NCBI GenBank assembly: GCA_963693305.1 | Contig: OY855905.1 | Span: 40,722,395 to 40,786,394, forward strand | Direction: 5' to 3' | DNA from: Meandrina meandrites | Taxonomy: Eukaryota; Cnidaria; Anthozoa; Scleractinia; Meandrinidae | DNA length: 64,000 nt | Part shown: positions 24,531 through 35,834 of the stretch, one piece after another | How the letters are laid out: each line of letters begins with the position of its first letter | Numbering within the stretch: the first letter of the stretch is position 1 | Program-made: the position numbers and the translations under genes | Notes under the pieces: generated by a model | Database searches by the model: none | What the model was told of the DNA's origin: nothing | The model's input: the letters and a program-made list of their open reading frames with translations, nothing else

Positions 24531-24889
24531 ATATCATCGTGATTGATTTCGCTCAAATTAAATAAAGTGTTTGACCGCGTTTGAAAGCTAGGGCACTCAA
24601 CGACGGGGACAATTGTTCATTCAAGGCGTTGTCTCGAACTTCGGACCTCTCTTCTCCGCAGAGGCTCCTTTAGTGGAGGAAGGCGAAAAAATACGAAAAA
24701 TGAAAAAGTAGGGGGAGCGCGGGGGGGGGGGGGGGGGGGGGAACGGGAGTGTCCCTAGCGCGCTTTCGTTTCTATTCTCCCCAGGCTCCTCGCGCTTACT
24801 TTTCACCTTCCCTATTTCCCAGTCCGTACGAAAAAAACAGAGGCCTCTGCAGAGAAGAGAGTACTTCAGATTCAGTTGACGTCACGATT

Positions 24890-25760
24890 ACAAGCAGTTT
24901 TAATTATTCTGGTATCAGGTTCGCTTGCGTCTTGTTCGGCGTTTGAACTTCCATTCTCATCTCGTCGTAGCAAGGTAAGACTCCTATTCTGTTAAATGTT
25001 CGTAATTTTTGGCTATAATAAGACGTCATACTTCAAGATAATTTTACCACGAATTTAAATTTGCAAGGACCACCGTGACGAAATAGAAGTACCAGATCCT
25101 CTAAATGTAGAAGATCTAATCAGCTATAACAAAATAGTAAACGAAGAAAAGCAAGGCTGATTGAACAGTTGGGAACTATATATATTTCCAATATTTCGGA
25201 AGGCACGGCCTTCCTTCTTCAGGGTGTTAAAGGTGCCTGTTTGAGTCAATTGCAGCTGAGTATAGTAAAAAAAACCACCTTTAATTTTCGCGTGTTCCAT
25301 CCATAAACAAACGGTTGCGCCTGGTGGGCACAGTGCCCAAAACTGTAAACAGTGAGTTAGAAATCATTGCGATAAATCTGCTACCCAAGTAAAGGACTAT
25401 ATGCCTTTCATTTATAGTTTAGCAGTTAGAAATCTTAAAACACGCTTCCAAACTCTTCCACGGGTTTACCGATCGTTTGTATCTGCGTGCGTCAGGTAAA
25501 CCACACTGGTATGTTTTCGCTACGCATTATCTAGTCCCAGAAAGTTCGTTGTGTGCATCATTTAATCAACTTGCAACAATATTAAAATGACGCAAAAAAG
25601 TTAGCACTTCGAACGCTTTTTTAACTCGGACATTAATGATAATATGTTGATAGCGTTTGCCAAGTGAAAATGAGATAAACAAACTCTAGCGATGCAAATA
25701 TAGACTACATGATACTATACTAACACACAGGATCAACACTCGCGAAACGATCTAAAGGGC
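24890..25760. repeat. Third, diverged copy of part of the tandem unit
   Basis: Order and words match 5330-5880 and 10010-10620 (CGCTTGCG...GGTAAGACTCCTATTCT...TAATAAGACRTCATACT..., later TTAGCACTTCGA...TTTTTTAACTCGGACATTA). It is split at about 25045-25228 by a short segment resembling the 3' end of the Penelope-like copy at 53770-54490 (AATATTTCGGAAGGCA...CTTCTTCAGG). Confidence 0.7.
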
Positions 25761-26059
25761 ATGATCTTTTTATCAGATTGGGTTTTTTCCTGTCATTAAG
25801 TAAAATGCCTGTTTTTATTAAATATCTGTTTTATTAAATTCCGCTTCGTGGACTACAAATAACTGAGGAGGTAGAAAACGTAGAAAGTCTCGTTTGCTCT
25901 TTCGTTATATCTCATTAGTATTCAGCACCCTCTACTTCAGCGCATACCACCTTTCGGTCTCGTTGCTAAGCTTGAAGCTTCAGTCCAACAACGTTTATTG
26001 AAATGGCTGTGTATGAACCAAACAATACTTTATAGCTCTTTTACGTATTCATACTTACT

Positions 26060-26440
26060 TTATTAATTACCTTCCAACTTCAATGATTGTTTTTCACAAA
26101 ATGAAAATATACACAACTACAATACACGATCAGCTTCAAAAGTACATATTGACTATCAGGAGACTAATTATGGAAAGTTCTCCTTAAAGTGCAGGGAAGC
26201 ACAAATTTGGAATAACTTGCCGGAAAATTTAAAAACCACAAAATCATATAAATCATTTAAAAAATTTCCGTCAAGTCTTATATACAAAATAACTAGAAAA
26301 TTTTATATTTGGATTCCAAATGAAATCTATGTTGCGCTCAAGTTAGCCATCATTCAAATTGTAATTATAATTGATGTATTGTTACTACTGACTGGGGGTC
26401 TTCCATGAAGTGGGTGAAATAAAGTTGTTGAATGTTTTAG
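26060..26440 (+). pseudogene. LINE ORF2 C-terminal end and 3' UTR
   Basis: In frame pieces read HNYNTRSASKVHIDYQ, then NYGKFSLKCREAQIWNNLPE, a hallmark of the end of CR1/L2-like LINE ORF2 proteins. A short 3' UTR follows (GGGTCTTCCATGAAGTGG...AATAAAGTTGTTGAATG). 5'-truncated, with no RT catalytic domain left. Confidence 0.75.
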
Positions 26441-27537
26441 CAAAATCTAAGATTTTGAAACAGTCAGAGGTATACTAGTTTTTTGCCTCGTGAAGCATTC
26501 CAAATATATGATTTCAGTGTGTTACGTTTGGTATTCCAGGAATGCAATTTGATCTGGCGGCCTGATAAGCTTCAAAACTGTTTTGGAAACCCTTTCGATT
26601 AAATTAAAATTGCAAAAGTCAAAAATAAAAGTCAAAAATGTAAATGTTGCCGTAACATTCGAAAAATCCAACGATCACAATATGAACGGATTAAGAAAAA
26701 ACATCTGATGCGCATTTTCCGTGAATAATTGAACAGAATTCAACAACGTTTGACCCAGGACTGAGACGGCAGTATCTTATATCGTCTGCACGTTTTAATA
26801 TCAGTGTAATTCAACAGCGTTTGACCTTGGAGATGACGGTATCCTACATCGTATGTCGGACGTCATGATATAATGCCACTTTTCTTCTTCAACAACAACA
26901 ACGGGAAGTAAATAAAAAACTACAGAAGCGTATAGAGAATTGTTTAATTTAGAGCTATGTCTTAGGGAGAGGGAGGCTCGGTAGACAAACTTACCCGCTG
27001 GTTTAAAGGTCAAATGATACAAAATTTTGATTTTTCTTTATTTTTGCCCAATCTGTTAATTAAGAGCCAAATACATATATTCTGAAGTTTCAAAGTAATT
27101 GGACTTTGCATCGCAGGGATATTGCAAGTTTAAAAGTGCTTATTTTTGGCCTTCATAATCGTGGAGCAGTCGGAAAGATTGTCGGGAAAAATTGTCGGAA
27201 ACACAACTAAGACGTCACTGTTGGTGACCTGTAAGAAATTCAAAGCCGTTCAGTTCTGAAGTTCACCAAGTCGGTGACTTCGTTTAAAGCTTAAAATCAT
27301 GGTGTTTTGAGCAGCAATAAACTGAAATAATACAAAGTCTAGAGTAAGTACTTTCAAATTTTCTGAAGATTCAAAATTTAGAGAACTTTGGGTTGTAAAA
27401 ATGAAAAGAGAATTGTTTGAACCAAAACAAGCACTCACGCATTTATGCGGCTCATTTCACTGAAAACTGTATTAAACAGAATCTATCAGTAAGGAGGTTT
27501 CTGGGTTCTACCTTCAAGTTTCTAAGACTTGCCTTAA
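26441..27537. other. Intergenic, no gene recognised
   Basis: A local duplication (GAATTCAACAACGTTTGACC at about 26736 and TAATTCAACAGCGTTTGACC at about 26807, each before a TATCNTAYATCGT word). No convincing coding region. Confidence 0.35.
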
Positions 27538-27539
27538 TA

Positions 27540-29085
27540 AGGTATCAGCGTACCCCAAAATTCATCATTTTGAAGAAAAAAATATTTCGATACTTTCAAA
27601 TAGGTCTCATTGCGGCATTTCATTTAAAAAAAAAATTCGGAAAAAGGTTGATTCTAAACGAAGTTATGAAGGAAAAACGAATCTTTGCATTAATTGTCTG
27701 TAATTGATTGCTGTCAACAGCCTGTCACAACGGATTAAACTAACATTAAAAGTCACGTGACAGGAACGCGACATGCATGCTGTTATCACAATCACGCAAG
27801 TTCGAGCGACGAGTTGATTCGAGTGTTTTGAAAGCCTACGTTGAAATTTACTCGGCGATGTCTTCAAAGAAAAAAAGGAAAAGCTCGTGTCCGTTTGCAA
27901 GTGCGAAGAATACGCCGGAACGGAAAAAGATGAAAACATTTGACAAAGATTTGGCCCAAGCTCTGGCCGCAAGCGACAAAGGGTCGTATTTTGAGCAGGA
28001 GAAACTGCTGGCATTAGAAGCAGAACAACCAAAAAAGAAGCCGGAGAAGTTAGTGCCAGCCGATCTAAAATCGCCGAGAAGAAGAAAGAAGAGCCTGAAG
28101 AGTCTGAAGTAGAAGCAACGGAGTCATGGCAAAAGTTGTCTGGCCGAACACGCTTTCGTCTTTTGCCGGTTCCTTTGCGTTGCTTGCCACCGCGATCGCT
28201 TTTTTCGCCGCGCTTGGTCTTTGGCATCTCTAAATATATATGTTAGTGTGTTAAGTGAAATATGTTTAACTGAAATGTCGCAAATTAAAACGGAAATTGT
28301 TGTTACGTACCTCCGTATGCGAGCACCTTGTAACTGCACTGATGACTTCTAACAGTTATTTCGCGCGAGAAGCAAAACACGAGACCGCTTTGTAATTGAT
28401 AAGAGCTCTCTTTGTTCGAGTAAAATGAGCCTTCCCTTCATCGATCAACGCGTAATCATTTTCACACGTCTTGTGTAATTAATCTAATTATACCGGAAAA
28501 CGCCCCAAAGTATATTTCTCGCCGTATCTCAAAACCAAAATTACGAAGAGTAGGGCGCACATTTTAAGTTCGTTTTCAATGAATTTTCGACGCTTTCCGC
28601 TGAAATTGGGCAAGAACGTTGCCTGATAATCGGGCAACAAAACTGTGTCGGGAAATTTTTATTTTTTGCCTCTTTCAAAAGTTATAGCTATTTTAGCAAA
28701 GGTAACGGTTCATTTTTAAACTCCTAAAATTTAACTGCCTGTTAAAAAAAAAAAAAACAGACAAGTAATCAATATTCCCCGACACAGTTTTTTAGAGGAA
28801 GGTGTGAAGAACACATAGCGACGTTGATCGTTTTCTCCCGTTCAATTCCGACCGGAAACGAACTGGATTTGTGACCCTCGGTACTTTTGGAAATCAAACG
28901 CTCTATTCGTACAACATTAACTTTTCATGCACGAAAAAAAAAAAAAAAATCTTCAAATAAATATATTGTTGAAATCTTCAACTCTTACGCTTTCATAAAA
29001 TATATACTTTACTGGGGTTTTCGATAAACGCGGAGCGGTAAAGCAGCTTCAACGGAAGATGGTCATTTGGGGTACGCTGATACCT
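27540..29085. mobile_element. TA-flanked TIR element with a small conserved ORF
   Basis: Ends AGGTATCAGCGTACCCCAAA and its inverted copy (20 bp perfect) are bordered by TA on both sides, as for Tc1/mariner-like insertions. About 1.55 kb. It carries the Lys-rich ORF at 27858-28112. A second, inverted, truncated copy occupies 33297-35416. No recognisable transposase, so it is non-autonomous or of an unknown kind. Confidence 0.75.
27858..28112 (+). CDS. Lys-rich 84-aa ORF inside the TIR element
   Basis: Starts MSSKKKRKSSCPFASAKN, is basic at both ends (PERKKMKTFDKDLAQAL, later SPRRRKKSLKSLK) and polar throughout, with KKKRK/RRRKK nuclear-localisation-like stretches. The diverged second copy (minus strand, 34980-35129) keeps the words SSCPF, FEKDL and TASDKK in one open frame, which suggests past protein-level selection. 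A shift to another frame at about 28070 would extend it with an acidic stretch (EKKKEEPEESEVEATESW), so the annotated end may be a frameshift. The homologue is unrecognised. Confidence 0.4.
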   Translation: MSSKKKRKSSCPFASAKNTPERKKMKTFDKDLAQALAASDKGSYFEQEKLLALEAEQPKKKPEKLVPADLKSPRRRKKSLKSLK

Positions 29086-29819
29086 TAAAGAGGATGCAGT
29101 CCCAATGACTTTTTGATCAGAAAATTAAATACGGCGAAGAGTGCCCGCCGAAGAACAAATTAAATACGACGAAGAATGCCCGCCGAAGAACAGAGTGACT
29201 ACGTACAACTGTTCATTCATCTTTTGCTTAATGTAGCAAGTTGGAAGTAAGGAATTTTAATAACTAGAGCTTGCTAGTATTTTTATTATGATTAATAACA
29301 CTTTTATTTTGTTGGTTTGGCTTGGCAAGTATTGCGAACTTCAATATCAACTTCAGTATCGATTCAATATCCTCACCGAATAATGCAGCTTCCACGTGCA
29401 CGCTTTTTGAGACGTGTTTTTGAGGCATGTTAATATGTACAAGCTAAATAAAATTTACATCTCTGTGGCCAAAATATGGACTACAAACAGGTAATAGAAA
29501 CTATTCTCACTGCATACATAATTAGCCCGTCGCGCGGGAAAGGCGTAAGTTGTTCAAATTCCAGCATTCTGTGCCTGCGCGCTAGTAGCATCATGCATTG
29601 CAGCCATCGCTTCAAATATCACAGTTTCAGTCACCTCGTGGTCAGTTCAACGGAGTTCGGAGGCACGGTAAAAGATTCGCCCCTCCCACCTCCCCTGGTG
29701 GCGGTCGACGCTATATCCTACATTTGATACGCCTTTTGCCCTGGCAGTCGCTGGTATCCTCCCATAACTTAGCCTCCCGCGTCAGGGCTATTGTATACGG
29801 TGAGAATGATTTACAAACC
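29086..29819. other. Flank of the LTR retrotransposon remnant
   Basis: 29125-29190 has two copies of TACG(G/A)CGAAGA(G/A)TGCCCGCCGAAGAAC. The rest up to 29819 has no recognised coding region; any pol continuation of the minus-strand element stops here. Confidence 0.4.
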
Positions 29820-31502
29820 TCACAGTGTCCGCGGAGACAGTCGGTAAACGCTCTGGTGGGGCCAGGCGTGAGCGTGCTTGAGGTGGCCAGAGGAGACAGA
29901 GTCTACACGGGGTTCGATGGCAAGTAGAGAATCCTTAAGTAACTCCGCAGGGGCATCGACTTCAAGAAATTCACCAGGCCAAACGGTACAGTTCACACTT
30001 GGAGCACGAATAAGATAGCAGGCCCTGACGGCATGATGGGTCTGGGGGCTTTGAACATAACCATACGAAGCCACGTCAGTTCCAGCAATAATGATCTCAC
30101 GTTTGGCGGGACGGACAGCAATGTCGTTGGCAGCCATGAAGGGAGTCCCGGCAAGTATATCCACATCAAGATCTTCCACCACGAGAGCTTCCAGTGCGAG
30201 AGATCTGCCGTGGCGAACCAAGGGAAGGCGAGTTTCACCGATCACAGACAATGGAGTACGACCGTCAGCTTGCAAAGCTGACTGGGAGCTTTTAGAGATC
30301 TTGGCACCAATATGCTTAGCAAGGGAAGCTCTCATCATGTTAGTCTCAGCGCCAGTGTCAATAGTGAGACGTAAAGGATGGTGATGATAAAAGGCATGAA
30401 GAAACGGAGACTGAGAGAAGTTAACACGACGAGAAACAGGATGCTCCAAGGTGGGAAGAATGCTAGCAGGACAGCTCTGTACGCCAGAGAAATCTTGAAG
30501 GGCTGGAGAGTCCGACTGGTCGAAGCAGTAGTCATGGTAACCATAGGAGGTTTCATCACTGTCAAGACCAGCGACTTGACGGGCCCGAAACATGAAAAGG
30601 CGGTCAGATTCAGGCAAAAACTTGCAATTGCTCAGGAAATGGGAATGGAAATCCTGGCGACCAGCTTGCTGGCAAAGAGGGCAAGACCCAACGACGCGCG
30701 GTTTAGGTGGAGGTCTGCGACGGGCAGGGATGGGCGGGCGATGTTCCGGCGGTGCAGAGCGTAGGACCTTTGACTCGTCACTGGCATGGAGTTCGTCAAG
30801 CAGAGACTCGAGTGCCTGAGAAATCTCGGGCTTGACAGAGGCTAGAGTTCTTCTCCGCAATTCAGTTCCATAACGCTGTTTTACGAGCCGAGGGAGACTG
30901 GGATGTAGTAAACGCAGCCATGTTAAGACGATGAAATTCCCGAGAGATGGAGAGAGCTCTTCATCAGAAACGGGAGCCTCGCCATGATGAGTGATACCGC
31001 TAGACGCGGAGAGGAGATTGTCATCAATAAAGGCCATCAAACATTGGAATAAGTCCTCGGGACGTTGTTCGGGCTTCAAAGCAATGTAAGCAAGGTCCAA
31101 AAAACGGGAACCCGTCGATTGTAAACCATAGTGTTGACGGATAGTCTGCCAAACGCCGTTAATAGAAGTAGAATTCTTTACGATAGAGTTCCTGGAAATG
31201 ATTGGAGCGTAATTTGCTATTTGGCCGAGCATCATTTCCAAGTGAGCTGTATTTTGAGCAGCTGTTCTCCTTCGCGCTGGGAGAACAGATTCGGGATCAT
31301 TGGAGAAACCACGAAGAGGTGAAGCATTCGTTTTCTTTCCCCACGACGAGCCATCGGTAAGAAAGTCGGCAAAGTTAGCATTGAGAGACAGGATATACTT
31401 CAAGTTGTTCTCCCAAGCTTCGATCGAAGTGATAGTCTCGTTCGAAGTAAGCGACCATTGCTTCAGCGCTCTGTGGGAAGTCATAGCTTCGGTTAAACTC
31501 AA
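29820..31502 (-). CDS. LTR-retrotransposon gag-protease ORF (560 aa)
   Basis: Uninterrupted minus-strand ORF. The N-terminal ~250 residues are gag-like (ENNLKYILSLNANFADFL and helical text). A Cys/His cluster follows (SCPLCQQ...HSHFLSNCKF, about residues 275-295), then a retropepsin domain with the active site LTIDTGAETNMM (about residue 385) and the second loop LDVDILAGTPFMA. The layout matches Gypsy/BEL-type elements of invertebrates. There is no reverse transcriptase, RNase H or integrase downstream, so the copy is truncated and cannot move on its own. It is intact over 1.7 kb, so insertion is fairly recent or the frame has been kept. The start is the first Met; an upstream overlapping frame (31375-31650) suggests the gag start may have been frameshifted. 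Confidence 0.85.
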   Translation of the reverse strand: MSLTEAMTSHRALKQWSLTSNETITSIEAWENNLKYILSLNANFADFLTDGSSWGKKTNASPLRGFSNDPESVLPARRRTAAQNTAHLEMMLGQIANYAPIISRNSIVKNSTSINGVWQTIRQHYGLQSTGSRFLDLAYIALKPEQRPEDLFQCLMAFIDDNLLSASSGITHHGEAPVSDEELSPSLGNFIVLTWLRLLHPSLPRLVKQRYGTELRRRTLASVKPEISQALESLLDELHASDESKVLRSAPPEHRPPIPARRRPPPKPRVVGSCPLCQQAGRQDFHSHFLSNCKFLPESDRLFMFRARQVAGLDSDETSYGYHDYCFDQSDSPALQDFSGVQSCPASILPTLEHPVSRRVNFSQSPFLHAFYHHHPLRLTIDTGAETNMMRASLAKHIGAKISKSSQSALQADGRTPLSVIGETRLPLVRHGRSLALEALVVEDLDVDILAGTPFMAANDIAVRPAKREIIIAGTDVASYGYVQSPQTHHAVRACYLIRAPSVNCTVWPGEFLEVDAPAELLKDSLLAIEPRVDSVSSGHLKHAHAWPHQSVYRLSPRTL

Positions 31503-31760
31503 AAATCAGGCTAAGCTTTTCGGAGAGACGACCAACAGCAAGTAGGAACACTGAGACATCCTTTGTGAGTTCTTTTGGAACACCACGCCAGTAAGTTGAG
31601 ACGAAACTCCGTACGCAAAAACACTTTATTAACCGAGGGCCGGTGTACAACTAACAACGACGCTGAGCCAGCATGTAACTAACTAAAGGTAACGACCTAA
31701 TTATGGGCGAAGCTGGGAATAACAACAATAGAGCGAAACTATGCGAACTATGGCGCTAAG
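31503..31760 (-). repeat. Possible LTR/leader remnant of the retrotransposon
   Basis: On the minus strand, upstream of gag, an AATAAAG signal (about 31620-31628) and GTTTCGTCTCAACTTACTGG precede TGGCGTGGTGTTCC, a layout fitting the R-U5 end of an LTR followed by a priming site. No second LTR was found, so this is tentative. Confidence 0.35.
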
Positions 31761-31839
31761 TAAATTATATTTATTGAAGTGAATATTATTCAAAAAGTAT
31801 TTTATGTCAAAAAATAAACTTTAAAATGAAAAATTACTT

Positions 31840-32407
31840 TAACCCTTTCACTGCTGACTTTTCCCCCCAAAACGCGTTTTTTTAACCGTCTAACCCAATT
31901 TTTGTTATTACTCATTTTTACGATGCTAATTTTGCCCAAACTTTGCTATAAAAGCACTTTTTTACATTGCAGCAACATTTTGATAGAGATTCCGTGTAAC
32001 AATGTACAATTTTTCACTTTGGTGCATGCGCATAAGCCAAAATTTGGACTTTGGATTTCTCTTTTTTCCTGCTTTCTTATCCTTGTTCCTTTATACTGTT
32101 CACATCCTTCTTTCTGGCAGGAAAAGTTTGGACAAAATCATCGGTAAACCCTGAAAAGGGGACGTTGATCAATTACGGGTGTGTTGGCCTGTTTATGTAC
32201 CGATTTTGCACCAAAAACGCAGCGTGTTTTTTTTCGATTAGCTCCGCCAGAATGCAGTCGATGTACAAAATGCATGGTCCTATGGAAAGATCAATCCACG
32301 CTGTGTCAGTTGCTTATTTGAAAAGTTGATTGACGTGTAAACTAAAGACTTCACACGCCACTCCTCCAAGTGTCGACAAAAGTCGACTTTGGCACTGAAA
32401 GGGTTAA
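31840..32407. mobile_element. piggyBac-like MITE
   Basis: TTAA|CCCTTTCACTGCTGAC at the left and GTCGACTTTGGCACTGAAAGGG|TTAA at the right. TTAA target duplications and CCCTTT termini are piggyBac hallmarks. About 560 bp; the ORFs inside (81 and 92 aa) have no transposase motifs. Confidence 0.75.
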
Positions 32408-33296
32408 AGTACAAGCTGCGTATTTAATAAAACAAAGTAGCACTGTTTTTAATTAATTCAATAGTAAATTGTGCCTGACGCATATTACTATCGCCGGTGG
32501 ATAGTGCTGCAGTATAAAAAACATTCTTGCACAGGCAATGGACCCCAAAAATTCTTGCAAGCTAAAAATCCCCCCCCCCCCCCCCCCATCACTTTCCTAA
32601 TGGTCCGTCCCTCATAATAAACGTTATGGCATAGTAAACACCCGTATTTTTAGACCTTCTTCAGCATCGTTCCATTTTATGCTTGTAAATTATAAAGAAG
32701 GCTATGTTATCTCCAATTCTATAAAAAAATTTGGAACTCTACCTTTTCTCCTCCATTAGGGATTTTAGATTCTAATTCGCGGTTTGGGACTGGCATTAGT
32801 TACTCGCGCGCAATATCTTTTTTTTTTCAACGCAAGTGTTCTCCTTCTCCCCTTTCCCGCACCGAAACAAAAGTAAATTCACAATTTAGTATTACCAAAG
32901 GCTCCAAAATGACTTGCCACCAAAAACCATCTTTCTTTAGCAATCCCTTAGCAACTGCTCTAGATCTGTACTTGTATAGAATGGTTGCTCCTTGCTTTTA
33001 CAGTAATTAAAAGTTCTGTGTTTTTGTAGATGTAAATTTTTCTACCGCAGTATAGAAATGGAAGATGTAGCTTATTACAGCAATTTACTTTATCTATAAT
33101 AATTATAAAATCTACTTTTTTATCCCAGAATGGTCGTAAGACTTTACAACAATAAAAATTAATTTTTAACTTTTTTAAAACAAAGGAAATTAATTTTAAC
33201 ACGTCTGTTAACCGTAACGGAACAAAATTAACCGTTAGCCGTAAAAAGGCCAAAATATTAGCCGTTAACCATAAAAGCCACCACCCCATTGAGACC
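32408..33296. other. Non-coding; right part is the end of a GAGGGT-type element
   Basis: Contains a C-run (about 32571-32587). The segment 33190-33296 (TTAACCGTTAGCCGTAAAA words, then CCCCATTGAGACCCTC) closely resembles the right terminus of the element at 18336-20273. It seems to have cut into the TIR element copy that continues at 33297. Confidence 0.45.
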
Positions 33297-33631
33297 CTCT
33301 GATTACTTGTCTGGTTTGTTTTTAAAACGCAGTTGAATTGTAAGAGTTTAGAAAAGAACCATTTCCTTTGTTAAAATAGCCATAACTTTTGAAAGAGGAA
33401 AACATAAAAATTCCCCGACACAGTTTTGTTGCCCAATCACCAGGCAACATTTTTGCCAAATTTCAGCGAAAAAGATTGAAAACTCATTGAAAACGAACTT
33501 AAAATGTGCGCCACACTCTTCGAAATTTTGGTTTTGAGATACGACGAAAAATATACTTTGGGGCGTTCTTCCGGTGTAATTAGATTAATCGCACAAGACG
33601 TGTGAAATTGATTGCGCGTTGATCGATGAAG

Positions 33632-34610
33632 ACAGTGACACCCAAGTTCTCCAAAGAGACCTAGACAAATTAGCCGAATGGGAAACCCTATGGAAAATGG
33701 AGTTCCATCCAGGCAAGTGTGAAGTACTTAGAGTGGGGCGCAAGCGTGCTATGGTACAAAATGACTATTTTCTTCATGGTAAAAGATTACAAACGGCTGA
33801 CTCAGCCAAATACCTCGGAGTTACTGTAGCATCAGACCTGAGATGGAACAAACACATCGACACCATCACAAGTAAAGCAAATAGAACCCTTGGATTCCTG
33901 AAAAGGAATCTAAAGATTAACTCTACTGCACTCAAGTCCACTGCCTATAAAACGCTAGTCCGACCTACCCTCGAGTATGCCTGCACCGTTTGGGATCCAT
34001 ACACACAGGGAAACATCTATAAGCTCGAGATGGTGCAGCGTCGGGCAGCGAGATTTGTTCTTGGCAGATACAACAATACATCCAGCGTAGGGGACATGCT
34101 ATATGAGCTCGGGTGGACTTCCCTTCAAACTAGGAGACAGACACTTAGACTCTGCATGATGTATAAAATTCATAAAGGCTTGATTGCCATGGACGCTCAA
34201 GAGTTCATGACGCCACTTCAAAGGAGATCACGGCACGTAAATTCAAATGCGTACAAAATTCCCCGCTCAAAGACGGACTACCACATGTACTCGTTTTTCC
34301 CAAGAACGATACGAGAGTGGAACAGCCTGGCCAATGAAACAGTAAATGCCCCAAACTTGACGGCCTTCAAGAAAAGCCTGCCGTCCGACCAAGGCCAAAC
34401 CAAACGATGTTAACTTTGACTTTATTATTAGTATTATTATTATTACTTAGTCTTTTATCATAGCATTTAAGCCTTACCCTAATTTTTAGTTTTTAGTTAT
34501 ACGCTCACGAGAATCTTCAGAATTGAAGGAGGTGAGTCACCCAGGAAGAAGAAGAAGAAGAAGAAGAAGAAGAAGAAGAAGAAGAAGAAGAAGAAGAAGA
34601 AGAAGAAGAG
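33632..34610 (+). pseudogene. 5'-truncated LINE (jockey/CR1-type), RT C-terminus
   Basis: Open frame to 34413 begins within the RT palm after the catalytic box (QRDLDKLAEWETLWKMEFHP, KCEVLRVG) and continues with AKYLGVTVASDLRWNKHI, TLVRPTLEYACTVWDP, QRRAARFVLGRY and ends IREWNSLANE...FKKSLPS. This is the thumb and C-terminal part of the non-LTR ORF2. The 3' UTR ends in an (AAG)n tract. The uninterrupted frame points to a young insertion. The target was the TIR element: GATGAAG precedes it and AAGGCTCA follows. Confidence 0.88.
34543..34610. repeat. (GAA)n microsatellite, LINE tail
   Basis: About 22 GAA units at the 3' end of the LINE. The poly-Arg frame over it is an artefact. Confidence 0.9.
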
Positions 34611-34979
34611 AAGGCTCAGTGTACTTTAACAAAGAGAACTCTTATCAATTACAAAGCGGTCTCAAATTAATATCCGTCACGAGTTATCACTTCCACGGCG
34701 CTTTTGTACAGAGGTATGTATTAAGGCAGCGATAAAAGCAATTGCGGTCGCAAGCAATGTAAAGGAAGCGAGGAACTAATCCTGACTTCAGTGATGATAT
34801 TTCCACTCCTGCAAATCCTGCAAGCGGAGAAACGGTCAAGGAAACCATGCTTTTGGAAATGAGAGCATCTCTGTCAAAACAATGGCGCGTCTGTCGATCT
34901 TTAGGCGATACTTTTATATCTGTAATAAGGCTTTTATTAGGGCAAAAAAGGTACGCGTGAAAAATAAAGTATTGACGTA

Positions 34980-35129
34980 TCTTGTGGTGCAAGCAACTTC
35001 TCCTGATTTTAATATGACCTTTTTGTCGCTGGCCGTTAGCACTTCGTCCAAATCTTTCTCAAATTCTTTCATTGTTTTAGCACTTTCTTCGAACCCAAAG
35101 GGACAGGAACTTTCTTTTTCTTTGACGAC
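34980..35129 (-). pseudogene. Decayed copy of the Lys-rich TIR-element ORF
   Basis: Minus-strand reading VVKEKESSCPF...FEKDLDEVLTASDKK parallels the 27858-28112 product at about 50 residues, then the frame diverges. Confidence 0.5.
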
Positions 35130-35834
35130 ATGACCGAGTAAAATCTCAACGTATTGTAAACACTCAAGGCAACTCGTCGCTCGCACTAATCGCTCAACAC
35201 AACAGTTTACGTTCCAAATATGAGTTAAAAACATTGTGACAACCAGTTGACAGCAATCAATTAGAGATAATTTATGCAAAGATTCGTTTTACCTCCATAA
35301 CTTCGTTTAGAATCAATCTTTTTCCGTAATTTTTTTAAATGAAAGGTCTCAATGCCTGGAAAATACCAAAACATGTTTTTCTTCAAAATGATGAATTTGG
35401 GGGTATACTGATACCTTAAAAAATTACCCTTTTTAGAGATTCCGCGTTTTAATAAATTCCCATTTTAGAGATTCCTCTTTGTAGTCAATTCAGCATTTCA
35501 AAGGTTCCTCGTTTTAGTAAATTCCCTCTTTTAGAGATTCCTTTTAGAGATTCCTCGTTTTAGTCAATTCCCATTTTAGAGATTCCCCCTTTAGTAAATT
35601 CCATCTTTTAGAGATTCCCCGTTCAGTAGTACATTCCCCCTTCTAGGGATTCCTCGTTTTAGTAGATTACCCTTTTGAAGATTCCTCGTTTTCGTCAATT
35701 CCCCATTGAAGCTTTTAGTAAATTCCCCATTTTACAGATTCCCCGCTTAAGTAAATTCCCCATTTTAGAGGTTCCCCGTTTTACTCAATTGCCCGTTTTA
35801 GTAAACTCATACTTTTAGAGATTCATTTTAGAGA

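Larger units (their letters stand above)
33297..35416. mobile_element. Second copy of the TIR element, inverted and LINE-split
   Basis: Reverse-complement homology to 27540-28770: GATTACTTGTCTG...CCCCGACACAGTTTT...GATTAATC.CACAAGACG... at 33300-33631, then after the LINE ...TCTTATCAATTACAAAGCGG... to the right end ACTGATACCT followed by TA. About 300 bp of the far end is missing. Diverged by many substitutions from copy 1. Confidence 0.75.

Noticed and set aside
24621..24806. ORF with poly-Pro segment
   Set aside because: Caused by the G run at about 24722-24741; no conserved motif.
27664..28227. 187-aa minus-strand ORF starting MPKTKRGEK
   Set aside because: Mostly antisense to the Lys-rich ORF, and it is not preserved in the second copy of the element; left as uncertain and not called.
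30091..30764. Plus-strand ORFs inside the gag-protease region
   Set aside because: Antisense shadows of the intact 560-codon retrotransposon frame.
34523..34735. Arg-rich nuclear protein
   Set aside because: Poly-Arg comes from the (GAA)n LINE tail read in one frame.
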